The notes: generated by a model from the sequence alone, not told the origin. A stretch of DNA of 64,000 nt from Chitinispirillaceae bacterium (GCA_016929415.1 JAFGIW010000131.1:31506-95505), one strand, 5' to 3'. Positions 1 to 10,680 are shown, counted from the stretch's first letter. Numbers and translations: made by a program.

Positions 1-12
1 CGTCTACCCCCC

Positions 13-954
13 TCACTCCCGCTCCTGCAGCCACCGCTCCGACTCGATTGCCGCCATGCAGCCGCTTCCGGCCGCGGTGATTGCCTGCCGGTAGGTTGCA
101 TCCTGCACGTCTCCCGCGGCGAAAACCCCGGGACTGTTGGTGCGGGTCGAGCCGGGGAGGGTCTTCAGATACCCCACCTCCCCGACGTCAAGCTGCCCCT
201 TGAGGAATCCCGTGTTCGGGACATGGCCGATCGCCTCGAAGGCGCCGACCACCGGCAGTTCCGAGAGGGCGCCGGTTGCCGTATCCTTGAGGCGCAGGCA
301 GGCAAGCTTTGTATCCCCGCAAAATTCCTCGACCACCTTGTTCCAGAGAATCTCCACCTTCGGATGACTTATTATCCGCTGCTGCATGACGCTGCTCGCC
401 CGCAGCGCGTCGCGGCGGTGAATCAGATAGACTTTCGAGGCGAATTGCGTGAGGTGGAGCGCCTCTTCTATGGCCGTGTCGCCGCCGCCGATCACCGCAA
501 GTTCCCGGTTTCTGAAAACGGGCAGCGCCCCGTCGCACACCGCGCAGGCCGATATGCCCTTTCCCCAGAGCCTCTTTTCCGATTCGAGCGGAAGCCTTCG
601 GGCAGTTGCCCCCGATGCGACAATCAGCGCCTCGGTGGTGTACGTTTCCCCCCCTGATGTGGTAAGGGAAAAAGGGCGCTTCTGCAGGTCTACCTCGATA
701 ATGTCTTCCATGATCATGCGGGTCCCGTGTTTTATTGCCTGCTCACGCATCTGTGCCATAAGCTGGGGCCCTAAAATACCTTCAGGAAAACCGGGGAAAT
801 TTTCAACCACGCTGGTGATCATCAACTGCCCGCCCGGGATACCTCCCTCCTGAAAACCTTCAAAAAGCAGCGGGTTGATATTTGCCCGTGATGCATAGAT
901 CGCCGCAGTGAGTCCTGCAGGCCCTGATCCGATGATTGTAAGGCGCTCAGACAT
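13..954 (-). CDS. trxB: thioredoxin reductase
   Basis: FAD motif IGSGPAGLTAAIYASRA, redox CAVCDGA, NADPH motif GGGDTAIEEA, C-term FAAGDVQD. Start taken at MSERLT (CAT at 952-954) inside ORF 13..987. Confidence 0.95.
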   Translation of the reverse strand: MSERLTIIGSGPAGLTAAIYASRANINPLLFEGFQEGGIPGGQLMITSVVENFPGFPEGILGPQLMAQMREQAIKHGTRMIMEDIIEVDLQKRPFSLTTSGGETYTTEALIVASGATARRLPLESEKRLWGKGISACAVCDGALPVFRNRELAVIGGGDTAIEEALHLTQFASKVYLIHRRDALRASSVMQQRIISHPKVEILWNKVVEEFCGDTKLACLRLKDTATGALSELPVVGAFEAIGHVPNTGFLKGQLDVGEVGYLKTLPGSTRTNSPGVFAAGDVQDATYRQAITAAGSGCMAAIESERWLQERE

Positions 955-1225
955 TACGCTATCCCCTTCCTGGTTGATTGCATACACCCATTATCAAATA
1001 GCCGATCTTCCACTCCCGGGTCGATCATGATATAATGAAGAAATTCCTGTGCCGGGGTGAATGGAGGCAAGTCCCATCACCTTTGATAAATATAGGAAAA
1101 GGTCAGGCTGCGGGAAAGTCGGTAGTCGCAAAAATGTGCGTTCCATCACAGTCTGACCGTTAAAGTCGGTGTATAATGAGGAGATTCTTCGATCTTTAAT
1201 GATCTCCAACCGAGGAGGATGTACA

Positions 1226-4200
1226 ATGTTCGGTAACGCTCAGAAAATCAGATCATTATCAGCGACAGCGATTCTTGCGGCTCTTGCATTCACCCAGGAA
1301 GTTACCGCTCTACCCCTGCGTGGAATCGTCAGTGATTCACTTGGAAACCGGCATTCCGCAGCAACCGTCGAACTGTACGAACCGGATCAGGGAACACCCG
1401 TCTACTCCATCCAGGCCGATACCGCCGGATATTTCGAATTTTCCGAGGTGACCGAAATGGATTACCAGATCAAAGTAACCACGCAAACCTATCCAGCACA
1501 ATGGTTTTCATATTGGGGAAACACCGTTTACCGGCAATACCTGACAAGAATCGACATTGCGGAGACGCCCGATACACTATACATTCCGGTAGTTTCCAGT
1601 CCGACAAACAACCCGCCGGATAATACGCTTATCATTTCAATTACCGATTCCTCGGGCGGGACGCTGCAGAACCAATCAGTCTACGTTGCACTCCTCCGAC
1701 AAAAGGATTTCTATGAGCTGCAGGGGAAAAACAGCTCCGCCGGTACTTCGATTATCTTTGATACGCTTCAGGCGGCTTCGTATGCCATCATGGTCCGCTC
1801 ATCGAATTATCCTCCGCAGTATTTTCATCCCGACCGCAATACCTCGCAACCGAAATACTGGCTTCCTGTCAGCGGCGGGCAATCGTATGCGCAAACGGTG
1901 AAATTGGTTGATCCCGCGGTCGGCGACGGCGGATTCCGGGGTATCTGCCTTTCCGAAACCGATGCACCGCTGGCCGGGATCACCGTAGCGATCTGCCGGC
2001 CGGGTGATACGTTCCGCGTCGTCTATTCACAGACGACCGACGCCGGCGGCTTTTATTCATTCGTCAACATCATGGAAACGAATTATTATCTGAAATTCAG
2101 CGGCAACGATTATCCGGTACAATGGTATTCGATGGAGCGCAATGCAACCACCCGTTACCCGGAAAGTTCCATCTGGTCGATGCATGCCGTGAATGATACG
2201 ATGACGATCCGCCTGTCGACCTCACCGATCGATAACCCGGCCCTTGGAACGGTAATTGTTTCGGTGAAAGACACCAATGGAATCAACCTGGCCCCTCCCG
2301 GAATCGTCGAACTTATCGACGCAAAAACCAAGCTGAGTTATTCACCCGGCTTTGATACGACTTCACGGAATTTCATCGTGCAGAATATTCCGGCCGGTGA
2401 ATACTCCATAAAATTGATCTTCCCTCCATACCCGACACAATACTACTCCCCAACGAACACCACAAACACCCCTGCGTATTACTTTACCGTCTCTTCGAAC
2501 GGCTCTTTTTCCTTTGATATCCAACTCTCGATGAACCCCGGCCAGACTTCGGTGAATGCATACGGGTTTCTCAAAGGAATCATCCGCGATTCGAACGGCG
2601 TGGTGAGCAATGCAACGATCACTATATTTAATTTGAATTACTCGGTCATCCAGTCCGTGAATTCAATGGAAGACGGATCATTCGGGATGTTACGATTGCC
2701 GGTACAGGAAATGTGTATAGGAATCAGGGCCGGCAACTATCCCCTGCAGTACTGGTCATCTCAGGGCATGACCTTCGCCCAGACGACGGCAAACAGGGTC
2801 TTCATTGTTGCGGGCGATACGATCAGTATCGAGGCTAATCTCATCGGTTTCAATGACACGACCGGCGGGGATACCTCCTATCACCCGACAGCGACAACCA
2901 CCATCACCGGCAAAGTATACGATGCGAGCAACAATGCCGGACTGCGCGGCGCGCGGATCGTCCTTTTCGATTTCACGCCGGATAATTACAACTCCCGGTA
3001 TCTCTGGTCGCCATGGATCGCCTATACCGACTCCAACGGCACATTTGTATTGAACAATGTCCCATCAGGCACCTACCGCTGCATGGCCGAAGCGGATTCC
3101 CTCAACTTCGTCGCCCAGTTTTATCCAAAGGCCAACCTGCTCCCTAATGCAACTATTTTGATTGTCGATTCCACGACCGCATCGCTCGCCCTCGACTTCA
3201 GCCTGCGAAAGGGAGGCATGGTGGGGGGGAGTGTTGTGGACATGAACGGCGCGCCGATCAGCGGAGCGTATATCGACGTCCGTTGCAGCGACAACAGCAG
3301 ATGGTTTCAGGGAACAACCGGCAGTGACGGAAGTTACCGGGTTCCGGGAGTTCCCCGCGGCGTATGGAACGTATGGGCGAGTCATGATGCGTATCTTACC
3401 GTCGAGAGTAATGAGAAACGGGAATACACCGTCACGGAGGGGACGACCCTGCAGGTGCCAGTGTTTCAAATGGAGAAGGGAGGCCGTATAAGCGGCAGCT
3501 TCACTTCGCAGATTTCACTCACTGATATGAGCTTCGACGAAGAATTCCTCCGGGGAAATCTCTCTCTTTTCAAAGACACTACACGCGGACGGGATGAACA
3601 GCTCTGGCCGGAATTTACAGGAGGCATCACTTTCGAAACAACCTCTTCAAACGGCTTGTCCGGCATGTTCAAATCGTCAGCGATCAGACCGGGCGCCTAC
3701 CGGATGATCTTCAGCCCGCATCCGAAAAGCTGGGACAACGACACCACAGCCACTACAAACTCGGTGCTTCCCGGGCTCGGTTATTCATTCGTCGGCGGCA
3801 ACACCTCCTTCGGGGCGCTTGCGACGACAACAATCACCGCCGGCGACACCGTTCTGAACCTTACGCTTGCCCTGCGAAAAGGTTTCTCGGTGTTCGGTAC
3901 TTTACGGAGTGAAAACAATACCGTCCTCACCGGCAGCTACGGCGTCAACATGTTGATCAGGCAGGACAGCGCCTATATATGTATCGGGAACTCGGTCATC
4001 CTTCCCGACGGCCGGTTCGAACTGCCGGGATTAATCGACGATGAAGACTATTACCTTATGCTCTGGGCCGACGGCTATCCGGGCCAGTTCTGGTCGACGG
4101 ATGGAAACACCGCTTACCCGTCGCAACCCTTCCGTTTCAGCGCAGCTACCTATACTCCGCTGCACTTGACGATCGTCCGCAATCCCGCGGGGATGGACCC

Positions 4201-7200
4201 CGACAATGTTCAGGGACCCATTTCGCTCTGGATCGAAGGGGACTCACTGGGGTGTCCGCTTCTTTCCTGGAACAGCGACCCATCGCTGCTGTTCGAGAAT
4301 TTTGTCCTTTACAGCAGCGATCGACTCGGAAAGATCTCCCCGATCGCGAAGCTGCCCCGGACAACATCATCATCGATGTACAAATACCGGGACCTCCGCA
4401 CCGCAATCAACTTCCGGGAGTATATCGTTGTCGGCAAAGGCGGCAACCTCCTCGTCCGGTCCAACCGTACCGGTTTCGATCCCCGCAACAGTTCCACCGC
4501 CGCAACCACCGCGCTCTGGCTTGAGGTCTACAACGACCTCTCGGGCATTGAGCTTGAATGGGGAAGCGGTAAAAGCCTCACCTTCACCGAAAAGGATTCG
4601 GTGAATGTCTACCGGAGTATCGGGACCGAGACGCCGAAGCTTCTCTTCCGGCGGTCGGCATGGGAAACCCGGATCAATGACTACACTTGGCGCGATAGCG
4701 ATTCGGGGACAACTTTTTCCTATTTCGTCGAGCTGCCGGGAAGGCAGCTTGCCTCGCCCAGCGTGTCCAAAACACTCGACGCGGGTTTTTTCGTCGCCCT
4801 TGCGAAAAAACTGACGGTAGGTCCATACGAGACCTACCGGCGCATTGCCGACGCCATCGCCGCGGCAAGTGATTTCGACCATATCGAAGTCAGGCCCGGG
4901 ACCTACATTGAAAACATCACCTTTGCCGGAAAGAATATCTCGATCAACGGTTCCTGGGATTACGGCAAGCCGCCGGTGATCGACGGGGGCGGGGGTGTCG
5001 CGGTAACCATTCCCTACTGTAAATACGGCGGTGACTGGGACCGCCCGCGGATCAGCGGTTTTACGATCCGCAACAGCTCCATCGGCATCAAAGCGCAGTC
5101 GCCGGTTGATGTCGAAGCGTGCCTGTTCGACAATGTCTCCGCCGCTGTGACGATGTCGATCGACAGCGGCGCCATGTTGCAGCAGATGATCGCCAATCCG
5201 TTCAGCCCGTCGGTTATCGAAGCTGATCTTCGTCACTGCACCTTCATTGCAAAAAAATCCGGGAGCCTGGTGGCAACCGTTACCGCGATCGGCATCGCCG
5301 AACAGGCGGGATACAGCGGACCATATTCGGGATATGAACGGTTCTACATTACCCCGAGCGTTTCGTTGAGTTCCGCCGCCAGGGTGGAGCGGTCGATTAT
5401 AGCTTTCTATCAGTCAAACGGCCTGCAGACGACCCTGCCGGCAATGCTGCAGGGAAATACGTCGCGTATCTCGTTTGAACGATGCAATATCTGGAAAACG
5501 TCGATGACACCGCGCTCCGTCGGCATCGAAACGAGAGAGGGCACCACCTCCCTCAACCCGCGATTTATCGATTCCACCTGGTGGTTCATCGCCGCGGCAT
5601 CGCCGCTTGCGGGAACAACCTGGGAATCCCGGATCGGCTACGATGTCTGGAACCTCTATGGCGAAGATGGGCCCTCGGATGAAAACCGTCCCACTGCGGT
5701 CCGTAACGTTACCGCGGCAGCCGTGGGGCTCAATGCCGTCCTGGTCCGGTGGAGCGCGTCGCCCGCCGGAGAGAACGTCAAACGATACCGCATCTACCGC
5801 GCCCCCGGCGATCCGGCACTCTACTATATCAATCAGGAATCGCAGTGGGATCTGAAAATTCCGGAGGATTCGATGTTCTCGGTCATCGATTCGTTCTCAA
5901 CTGAAAAAACCGTTTTTCTCGACACCACCGTCGAAGTGGGAATACCCTACCTCTATGTCGTCGCCGCGGTGAACGCCGACGGCAATGAAGGGAGGATCGG
6001 TTTTCCCGCGCCTCCCGACATTTCAACCTATTTTGTCAACAATCCCGTCGACCGGCTCTCATTGACCGCCGGGAAGTGGTATATGATCGGCGCGCAGGGC
6101 GCATCGACGATACGCATGAATGCCGATTCGCGCCATGCCGTTTTCGGCTGGGATGATAAGCGGCCATCCGATAAGACGCTCTCGCATTATACCCGCGATA
6201 TTCAACTGCAGTCGACAAGGGGATACTGGTTCAAGGCGGCAATCGATACTGTTTTGACCATCAACACCGCATCACTTGCCGCGCTTAAATCGATCGAAAC
6301 GACCGTAAGCGTCAATATAGTGAGAGGGGAAACCGGCTGGAACCTGATCTCCTCCCCGTTCCCCTTCGCGATCGTCCCCGACTGGCTCGGTTCGTTTACC
6401 GCCTGGGAATGGAACACCGACTCGCTCGGGTACCGGCAGGCGCAGACGCTCCGCCCCTGGAGGGCTTACTGGGTATACACCGATCGTGATACGGCGCTGC
6501 AGCTCTGGAAAAAACAGCCGCTTTCCTACTATCAATCGAAGACGCTTGCAAAAGTTTCCGCAACACCGGTCGTCTGGCGGCTCCGGCTTACCCTTCAGGA
6601 TGAAATGAGCTGGGACACCGATAATTTCATCGGAATCGTTCCCGCGGCACTTGCTAAAGTAAAACAGCTCGCTATTCCGGAACCGCCTGCCGCCTTCGGC
6701 GCCGCCCGGCTTTACATCATCGGCCAGCATTCGGACGATGCTTCGACCGCGGGTCAACCGGCGCAACTCGCTTCGCTTTACAAAGCGGTGTCCGGGCAAC
6801 CGAAAAAACTTGAGTGGTTGATCGGGATAACCGCATCCGAACGGCAATCCGTTGTGACGATAAGCGACATCAACGACGTGCCCGAAGATCTTTTCGCGTT
6901 CTGGGTGGAGGAGAACCGGGTGATCAATCTGAGGGAACAAAGCGCCATTACCGTTGCGCCGCACAGTGCCGATAGATTCGGCTATATCGTCATCACCGGC
7001 GATCCGGGAGATCTTGCGCTCTACTCCGGTCGGCTCACGCTCCGTGCGCCGTTCCCCAATCCCTTCAGGGGAACCGCCACCATAGAATATCTCCTCCCTT
7101 ATGCATGGACGGGCGACGGTGCGATCCCCGGCAGCGGGAACGTACCATTCTCACTCTCACTCTACGACATTACCGGGAAGCATATCAGAAAACTGGTCGA

Positions 7201-7342
7201 TGAACCTCGCGGACCGGGCATCTACCGGACCGTCTGGAACGGCGAAAGCAGTTCCGGCCGGCAGGCGGCGGCGGGGATGTATATCATGAGATTGAAATAC
7301 GGGAAAAACATGAAAACAGCCCGGTTGTATCGAGTACGGTAA
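1226..7342 (+). CDS. large secreted multidomain protein: tandem carboxypeptidase-regulatory-like repeats, parallel beta-helix-like segment, fibronectin III-like segment, C-terminal FlgD/T9SS-like sorting domain
   Basis: RBS gaggagg before ATG 1226; signal peptide; repeated Ig-like 'G.V.D..G....A.V...' units; PGTYIENITFAGKNISINGSW beta-helix-like; C-term APFPNPFRGTATIEYLLP...LYDITGKHIRKL...AAGMYIMRLKYG. Confidence 0.85.
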   Translation: MFGNAQKIRSLSATAILAALAFTQEVTALPLRGIVSDSLGNRHSAATVELYEPDQGTPVYSIQADTAGYFEFSEVTEMDYQIKVTTQTYPAQWFSYWGNTVYRQYLTRIDIAETPDTLYIPVVSSPTNNPPDNTLIISITDSSGGTLQNQSVYVALLRQKDFYELQGKNSSAGTSIIFDTLQAASYAIMVRSSNYPPQYFHPDRNTSQPKYWLPVSGGQSYAQTVKLVDPAVGDGGFRGICLSETDAPLAGITVAICRPGDTFRVVYSQTTDAGGFYSFVNIMETNYYLKFSGNDYPVQWYSMERNATTRYPESSIWSMHAVNDTMTIRLSTSPIDNPALGTVIVSVKDTNGINLAPPGIVELIDAKTKLSYSPGFDTTSRNFIVQNIPAGEYSIKLIFPPYPTQYYSPTNTTNTPAYYFTVSSNGSFSFDIQLSMNPGQTSVNAYGFLKGIIRDSNGVVSNATITIFNLNYSVIQSVNSMEDGSFGMLRLPVQEMCIGIRAGNYPLQYWSSQGMTFAQTTANRVFIVAGDTISIEANLIGFNDTTGGDTSYHPTATTTITGKVYDASNNAGLRGARIVLFDFTPDNYNSRYLWSPWIAYTDSNGTFVLNNVPSGTYRCMAEADSLNFVAQFYPKANLLPNATILIVDSTTASLALDFSLRKGGMVGGSVVDMNGAPISGAYIDVRCSDNSRWFQGTTGSDGSYRVPGVPRGVWNVWASHDAYLTVESNEKREYTVTEGTTLQVPVFQMEKGGRISGSFTSQISLTDMSFDEEFLRGNLSLFKDTTRGRDEQLWPEFTGGITFETTSSNGLSGMFKSSAIRPGAYRMIFSPHPKSWDNDTTATTNSVLPGLGYSFVGGNTSFGALATTTITAGDTVLNLTLALRKGFSVFGTLRSENNTVLTGSYGVNMLIRQDSAYICIGNSVILPDGRFELPGLIDDEDYYLMLWADGYPGQFWSTDGNTAYPSQPFRFSAATYTPLHLTIVRNPAGMDPDNVQGPISLWIEGDSLGCPLLSWNSDPSLLFENFVLYSSDRLGKISPIAKLPRTTSSSMYKYRDLRTAINFREYIVVGKGGNLLVRSNRTGFDPRNSSTAATTALWLEVYNDLSGIELEWGSGKSLTFTEKDSVNVYRSIGTETPKLLFRRSAWETRINDYTWRDSDSGTTFSYFVELPGRQLASPSVSKTLDAGFFVALAKKLTVGPYETYRRIADAIAAASDFDHIEVRPGTYIENITFAGKNISINGSWDYGKPPVIDGGGGVAVTIPYCKYGGDWDRPRISGFTIRNSSIGIKAQSPVDVEACLFDNVSAAVTMSIDSGAMLQQMIANPFSPSVIEADLRHCTFIAKKSGSLVATVTAIGIAEQAGYSGPYSGYERFYITPSVSLSSAARVERSIIAFYQSNGLQTTLPAMLQGNTSRISFERCNIWKTSMTPRSVGIETREGTTSLNPRFIDSTWWFIAAASPLAGTTWESRIGYDVWNLYGEDGPSDENRPTAVRNVTAAAVGLNAVLVRWSASPAGENVKRYRIYRAPGDPALYYINQESQWDLKIPEDSMFSVIDSFSTEKTVFLDTTVEVGIPYLYVVAAVNADGNEGRIGFPAPPDISTYFVNNPVDRLSLTAGKWYMIGAQGASTIRMNADSRHAVFGWDDKRPSDKTLSHYTRDIQLQSTRGYWFKAAIDTVLTINTASLAALKSIETTVSVNIVRGETGWNLISSPFPFAIVPDWLGSFTAWEWNTDSLGYRQAQTLRPWRAYWVYTDRDTALQLWKKQPLSYYQSKTLAKVSATPVVWRLRLTLQDEMSWDTDNFIGIVPAALAKVKQLAIPEPPAAFGAARLYIIGQHSDDASTAGQPAQLASLYKAVSGQPKKLEWLIGITASERQSVVTISDINDVPEDLFAFWVEENRVINLREQSAITVAPHSADRFGYIVITGDPGDLALYSGRLTLRAPFPNPFRGTATIEYLLPYAWTGDGAIPGSGNVPFSLSLYDITGKHIRKLVDEPRGPGIYRTVWNGESSSGRQAAAGMYIMRLKYGKNMKTARLYRVR
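1490..2780 (+). repeat. five protein-level repeats (about 101-106 aa) with signature YPxQ[WYF][FYW]
   Basis: Tyr codons of YPAQWFS, YPPQYFH, YPVQWYS, YPTQYYS, YPLQYWS at 1490, 1808, 2111, 2429, 2738 (spacing 318, 303, 318, 309 nt); a sixth copy YPGQFWS at 4076. Confidence 0.8.
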
Positions 7343-7363
7343 TCCTTATAAGTTGCCGGGGAT

Positions 7364-7960
7364 TCAAGTATCAAATTTTTCGCACCCCGCAGCCGCCTGT
7401 AGTAACCGCTCCACAACCGTGACGGCGCCAAGGATAAAGATCGCCCCAAGTATCCAGAGCATGATGAGAGGACCTGCAAGCAACCCGATACAGAGAAGAA
7501 TAATCCTTTCCGGCCTTTGCAGAACTCCACGGCTGCAGAAAATTCCCGCAGCATCGCAACGCGCCTTCACATAACTGACCATTACCGAACCGCAGAGTGC
7601 GGCATAACAAAGCATCGGCCCGAAAAACCGGTAGTGTTCTGCTTGTAAATAATAAATTGAAAGCCCGCCAAGAAGCGCCATCTCCGTGAGCCGGTCGCAG
7701 CTCGAATCAAGAATGGCCCCGAAATCACTTTTTTTCCCGCTTTCCCGCGCCAGAAGTCCATCCAACCCATCCATGAACGCGCCGAGGATTACTGTAGCGA
7801 GCGCCCAATACCATGATTTTCTTGCAGTTAACACGCCGGCTGCGACAAAAAGCAACAATCCCAGCAAAGTAATATGGTTGGGATGCAGGCCGATTTTCAG
7901 AAAGAGACGCGCCACCGGACGGAGGGTGTTGTTGTAAAATGGTTTGAGCGATTCAAGCAT
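7364..7960 (-). CDS. CDP-alcohol phosphatidyltransferase family protein
   Basis: Motif DGLDGLLARESGKKSDFGAILDSSCDR matches DGxxAR...GxxxDxxxD; multiple TM segments. Confidence 0.88.
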   Translation of the reverse strand: MLESLKPFYNNTLRPVARLFLKIGLHPNHITLLGLLLFVAAGVLTARKSWYWALATVILGAFMDGLDGLLARESGKKSDFGAILDSSCDRLTEMALLGGLSIYYLQAEHYRFFGPMLCYAALCGSVMVSYVKARCDAAGIFCSRGVLQRPERIILLCIGLLAGPLIMLWILGAIFILGAVTVVERLLQAAAGCEKFDT

Positions 7961-8532
7961 AAAAATGTTCAGATCCTTACATCACATTGTTATATGTAGT
8001 AAACTGAAAAAGTACTTCTCAGGAGGAGGCGGGTTCAACTGGTCGAGGAAATTCGATTTTTCAGGCTGCCTTCAATGGAAATCGGCGAGCAGCTTATATG
8101 GGGGAGGTTAATGTGTGAATGTAAGCCCTGTAGCCGGTATTTTCAAATGTACCGGACACTCCTGAAAAACAACTATTTTCATGCCATGCCGCTCATCGCC
8201 GAAAGCTCTTACCACGCTCCTTTTTTTCTCCGCAACCCCCACCTGCAGCAGCCTCGGCGGCCATGTAGGATTCATGGGGAGGGGCGAAAACGGTATCTAC
8301 TGGCACGAACGACGGACGATTTCGTTTATTCATGATGTCTGCGCATAGCTTTCTTCAGGCCCTTTCGGGCAGGGGATTACCAGATGCATGCAAGAATGCG
8401 TGAATGGCGCCGCCTCCCTTCTCAACCGGTATTCCTGATGGTATATTAGCTGATAAGCCGCCACCCGGTGAGGGGCGAACCATCGATTGACCTGAAGAGG
8501 TTAGAACTACCTCCCAATAAAGGAGCTGCTGC

Positions 8533-9312
8533 ATGACCTTTGCCGAAATGATCGCCGCCAATTGCGAAAAGCTGAAGCTGAACCGTAAGGATTTCGCAGA
8601 TAAATGTGGAATTCCCGTCGAATTAATCACCTATCTTGAAGAGCCGCAGCAAAGTGAGAATCGTCTCATCAGCCAGTGCGCCTCCGCGCTCGGGATGAAA
8701 GTCGCGGTCTTCAAGGGCGAGGAACTTCCGGAACCGACCTATGAGGAAAAACTGGCTGCAACGCTTGCAGCAGCCCGTTTCCCGAAAATACGTCGTTTCC
8801 TGCTCGATATGGCCCAATGTCTGCAGCCCGGACAAGCGAGCACCCTGTTTGCCAAAGAGAGGGTATCGCTTGTTGAACGGAATCTGATCCTCCACCTTTC
8901 GACCAATGCGCTCTACCGTTTCTGCGAAACGAACAGCTCACATTTTAAATTCGACGAGTATCTTTTCAAGCTCCACAGCGCACTCTTCACCCGCTACGAG
9001 CAGGAGGTCGATAAACTGCAGATACCCGCGGAGGAGAAGCAGGAACTGATCGATACCGCGCGCAACAACGTTTTCGCCTGCGACACCATGGAGAGCATCG
9101 CCATCCGTATCGTCGAACCGTTTGCCGAAGAGCTCGAGGAGAAACTGGGAAAACAGAAGACCGATTTCGGCGAGGACCTCGATCTGCCGTTGCGATGGGA
9201 TTTCGATGAGGAGCTGATGAGGATACGGATACTCGGCAGTGATTCGAAGGTAAAGTGCGAAATCAAACTGCTGACGGTCAAGGAGCGGCCGAAAGAGGCG
9301 CGGGCGGGGTGA
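8533..9312 (+). CDS. XRE-like HTH N-terminus fused to uncharacterised helical domain
   Basis: MTFAEMIAANCEKLKLNRKDFADKCGIPVELITYLEE resembles an HTH_3 fold; RBS aaaggagctg upstream; remainder unrecognised. Confidence 0.6.
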   Translation: MTFAEMIAANCEKLKLNRKDFADKCGIPVELITYLEEPQQSENRLISQCASALGMKVAVFKGEELPEPTYEEKLAATLAAARFPKIRRFLLDMAQCLQPGQASTLFAKERVSLVERNLILHLSTNALYRFCETNSSHFKFDEYLFKLHSALFTRYEQEVDKLQIPAEEKQELIDTARNNVFACDTMESIAIRIVEPFAEELEEKLGKQKTDFGEDLDLPLRWDFDEELMRIRILGSDSKVKCEIKLLTVKERPKEARAG

Positions 9313-9396
9313 CGCCGGTTCTTGACACCGCCCTGAAAAAATCTAACCCCTTTTATCCTGTCTGCGATCTATTTTTTAAATTTTCCCGGGACCTTC

Positions 9397-10620
9397 ATGC
9401 TGCCAGCCGCCACCGCACCGAAACGGTATTTCCTCGCAGTCGACGGGCTTCGTATTCTGGCGTCGATCAACATCGTCCTTTTTCATCTTCAGGGGCTGGG
9501 CGGGCTCTATGACCTCAATGGGCAGCCTTCCTGGCTCTTCAGAATCATTAAAGGACCGGCATTTCACGCCAGCATATTTTTCATGCTTGGGGGATTCATT
9601 TTTACCATTAAATTTGCCGATGTTGCGTCGACATTCGACAACCGCGCCTTCCTGATTAAAAGATTCAAAGAACTTTACCCGCTTCATGTTATTACAACCG
9701 GCGCGATGGTATTTCTTAAGGTGGTACATCATCTTCCCGCCGGGGATCTCGATGTACCGAAACTCCTTTTCAGCATTTTCATGCATCTCTCGCTGCTCTG
9801 GTCGATTTGTCCTTTCGGAAGTTTCGCTCTGAACCGGCCCTCATGGGCGCTTAGCGCTTTTTTTCTCTGCTATCTCCTTTTCGGGCCGGCGCTCAAACTG
9901 GTTATTAAAATCAACAGGAAGCGTACCTGCATGCTTGCAGCACTCTGCTGCCTGGTTCCTCTGCTTCTCTGGGGGCTGCTTTTCGGGGCATTGGGCACGC
10001 CGGAGCCGCTCTATCCATTTTTCCACATTTTTGGCCCGGTCCGGTTTTTTGAATTTCTCCTCGGGATGGTGCTTACGCGCTTTTTTCAACTATCGAAGCC
10101 CCTCCAAAACTGTTCGTTTTCGGCCGGCCTGTTGACCGACCTGATGACAGCAACGGCTATCATGCTTATCTACCACAATCTGTTCCTTCATACAAGCAAT
10201 AACCGAATCATTGTCTACCTGTCGTATCATTTCTTCATGATCCCCCTCTATTTCATTCTGCTGTACTGCCTGGCTACCGAACGGGGCAGCATCGCGCACC
10301 TGCTCTCATTTCCCATCGTCAGAAAAACCGGTCGCAGTTCTTTCTATCCCTATCTGATCCATATACCGCTCATCTCGACTATTGCCTATATCTGTGAACA
10401 TGGATTCGGGTATTACAAACTTCTCCACCATCCGTTGAACATCTTTTTGTTTATGTTGCTCCTCTATGCGGGGGCGTATGTGTACGTCAATCATCTGCGA
10501 AAGCGGAAACCGAGCGGGCCGGAAGGAGCAACAGTGGATACGGGCCGACACCCGGTGATCAGCTCCGGTCAATCGAAAGCCGCTTCAAGGGGAAGCAGCA
10601 TACGGAAAAACGGACGATGA
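9397..10620 (+). CDS. acyltransferase 3 family membrane protein
   Basis: N-term YFLAVDGLRILASINIVLFHLQG..., FMLGGFIFTIKF, about 10 TM segments, typical of acyltransferase family 3. Confidence 0.85.
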   Translation: MLPAATAPKRYFLAVDGLRILASINIVLFHLQGLGGLYDLNGQPSWLFRIIKGPAFHASIFFMLGGFIFTIKFADVASTFDNRAFLIKRFKELYPLHVITTGAMVFLKVVHHLPAGDLDVPKLLFSIFMHLSLLWSICPFGSFALNRPSWALSAFFLCYLLFGPALKLVIKINRKRTCMLAALCCLVPLLLWGLLFGALGTPEPLYPFFHIFGPVRFFEFLLGMVLTRFFQLSKPLQNCSFSAGLLTDLMTATAIMLIYHNLFLHTSNNRIIVYLSYHFFMIPLYFILLYCLATERGSIAHLLSFPIVRKTGRSSFYPYLIHIPLISTIAYICEHGFGYYKLLHHPLNIFLFMLLLYAGAYVYVNHLRKRKPSGPEGATVDTGRHPVISSGQSKAASRGSSIRKNGR

Positions 10621-10649
10621 GTGCTTCTGGACAGGTGCAACAAATAAAA

Positions 10650-10680
10650 AAGCCCGCAGATGCGGACTTCTGATTTTATT
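10650..10680 (+). terminator. Rho-independent terminator downstream of acyltransferase
   Basis: AAGCCCGCA-GA-TGCGGACTT hairpin (one mismatch) followed by CTGATTTTATT. Confidence 0.6.
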
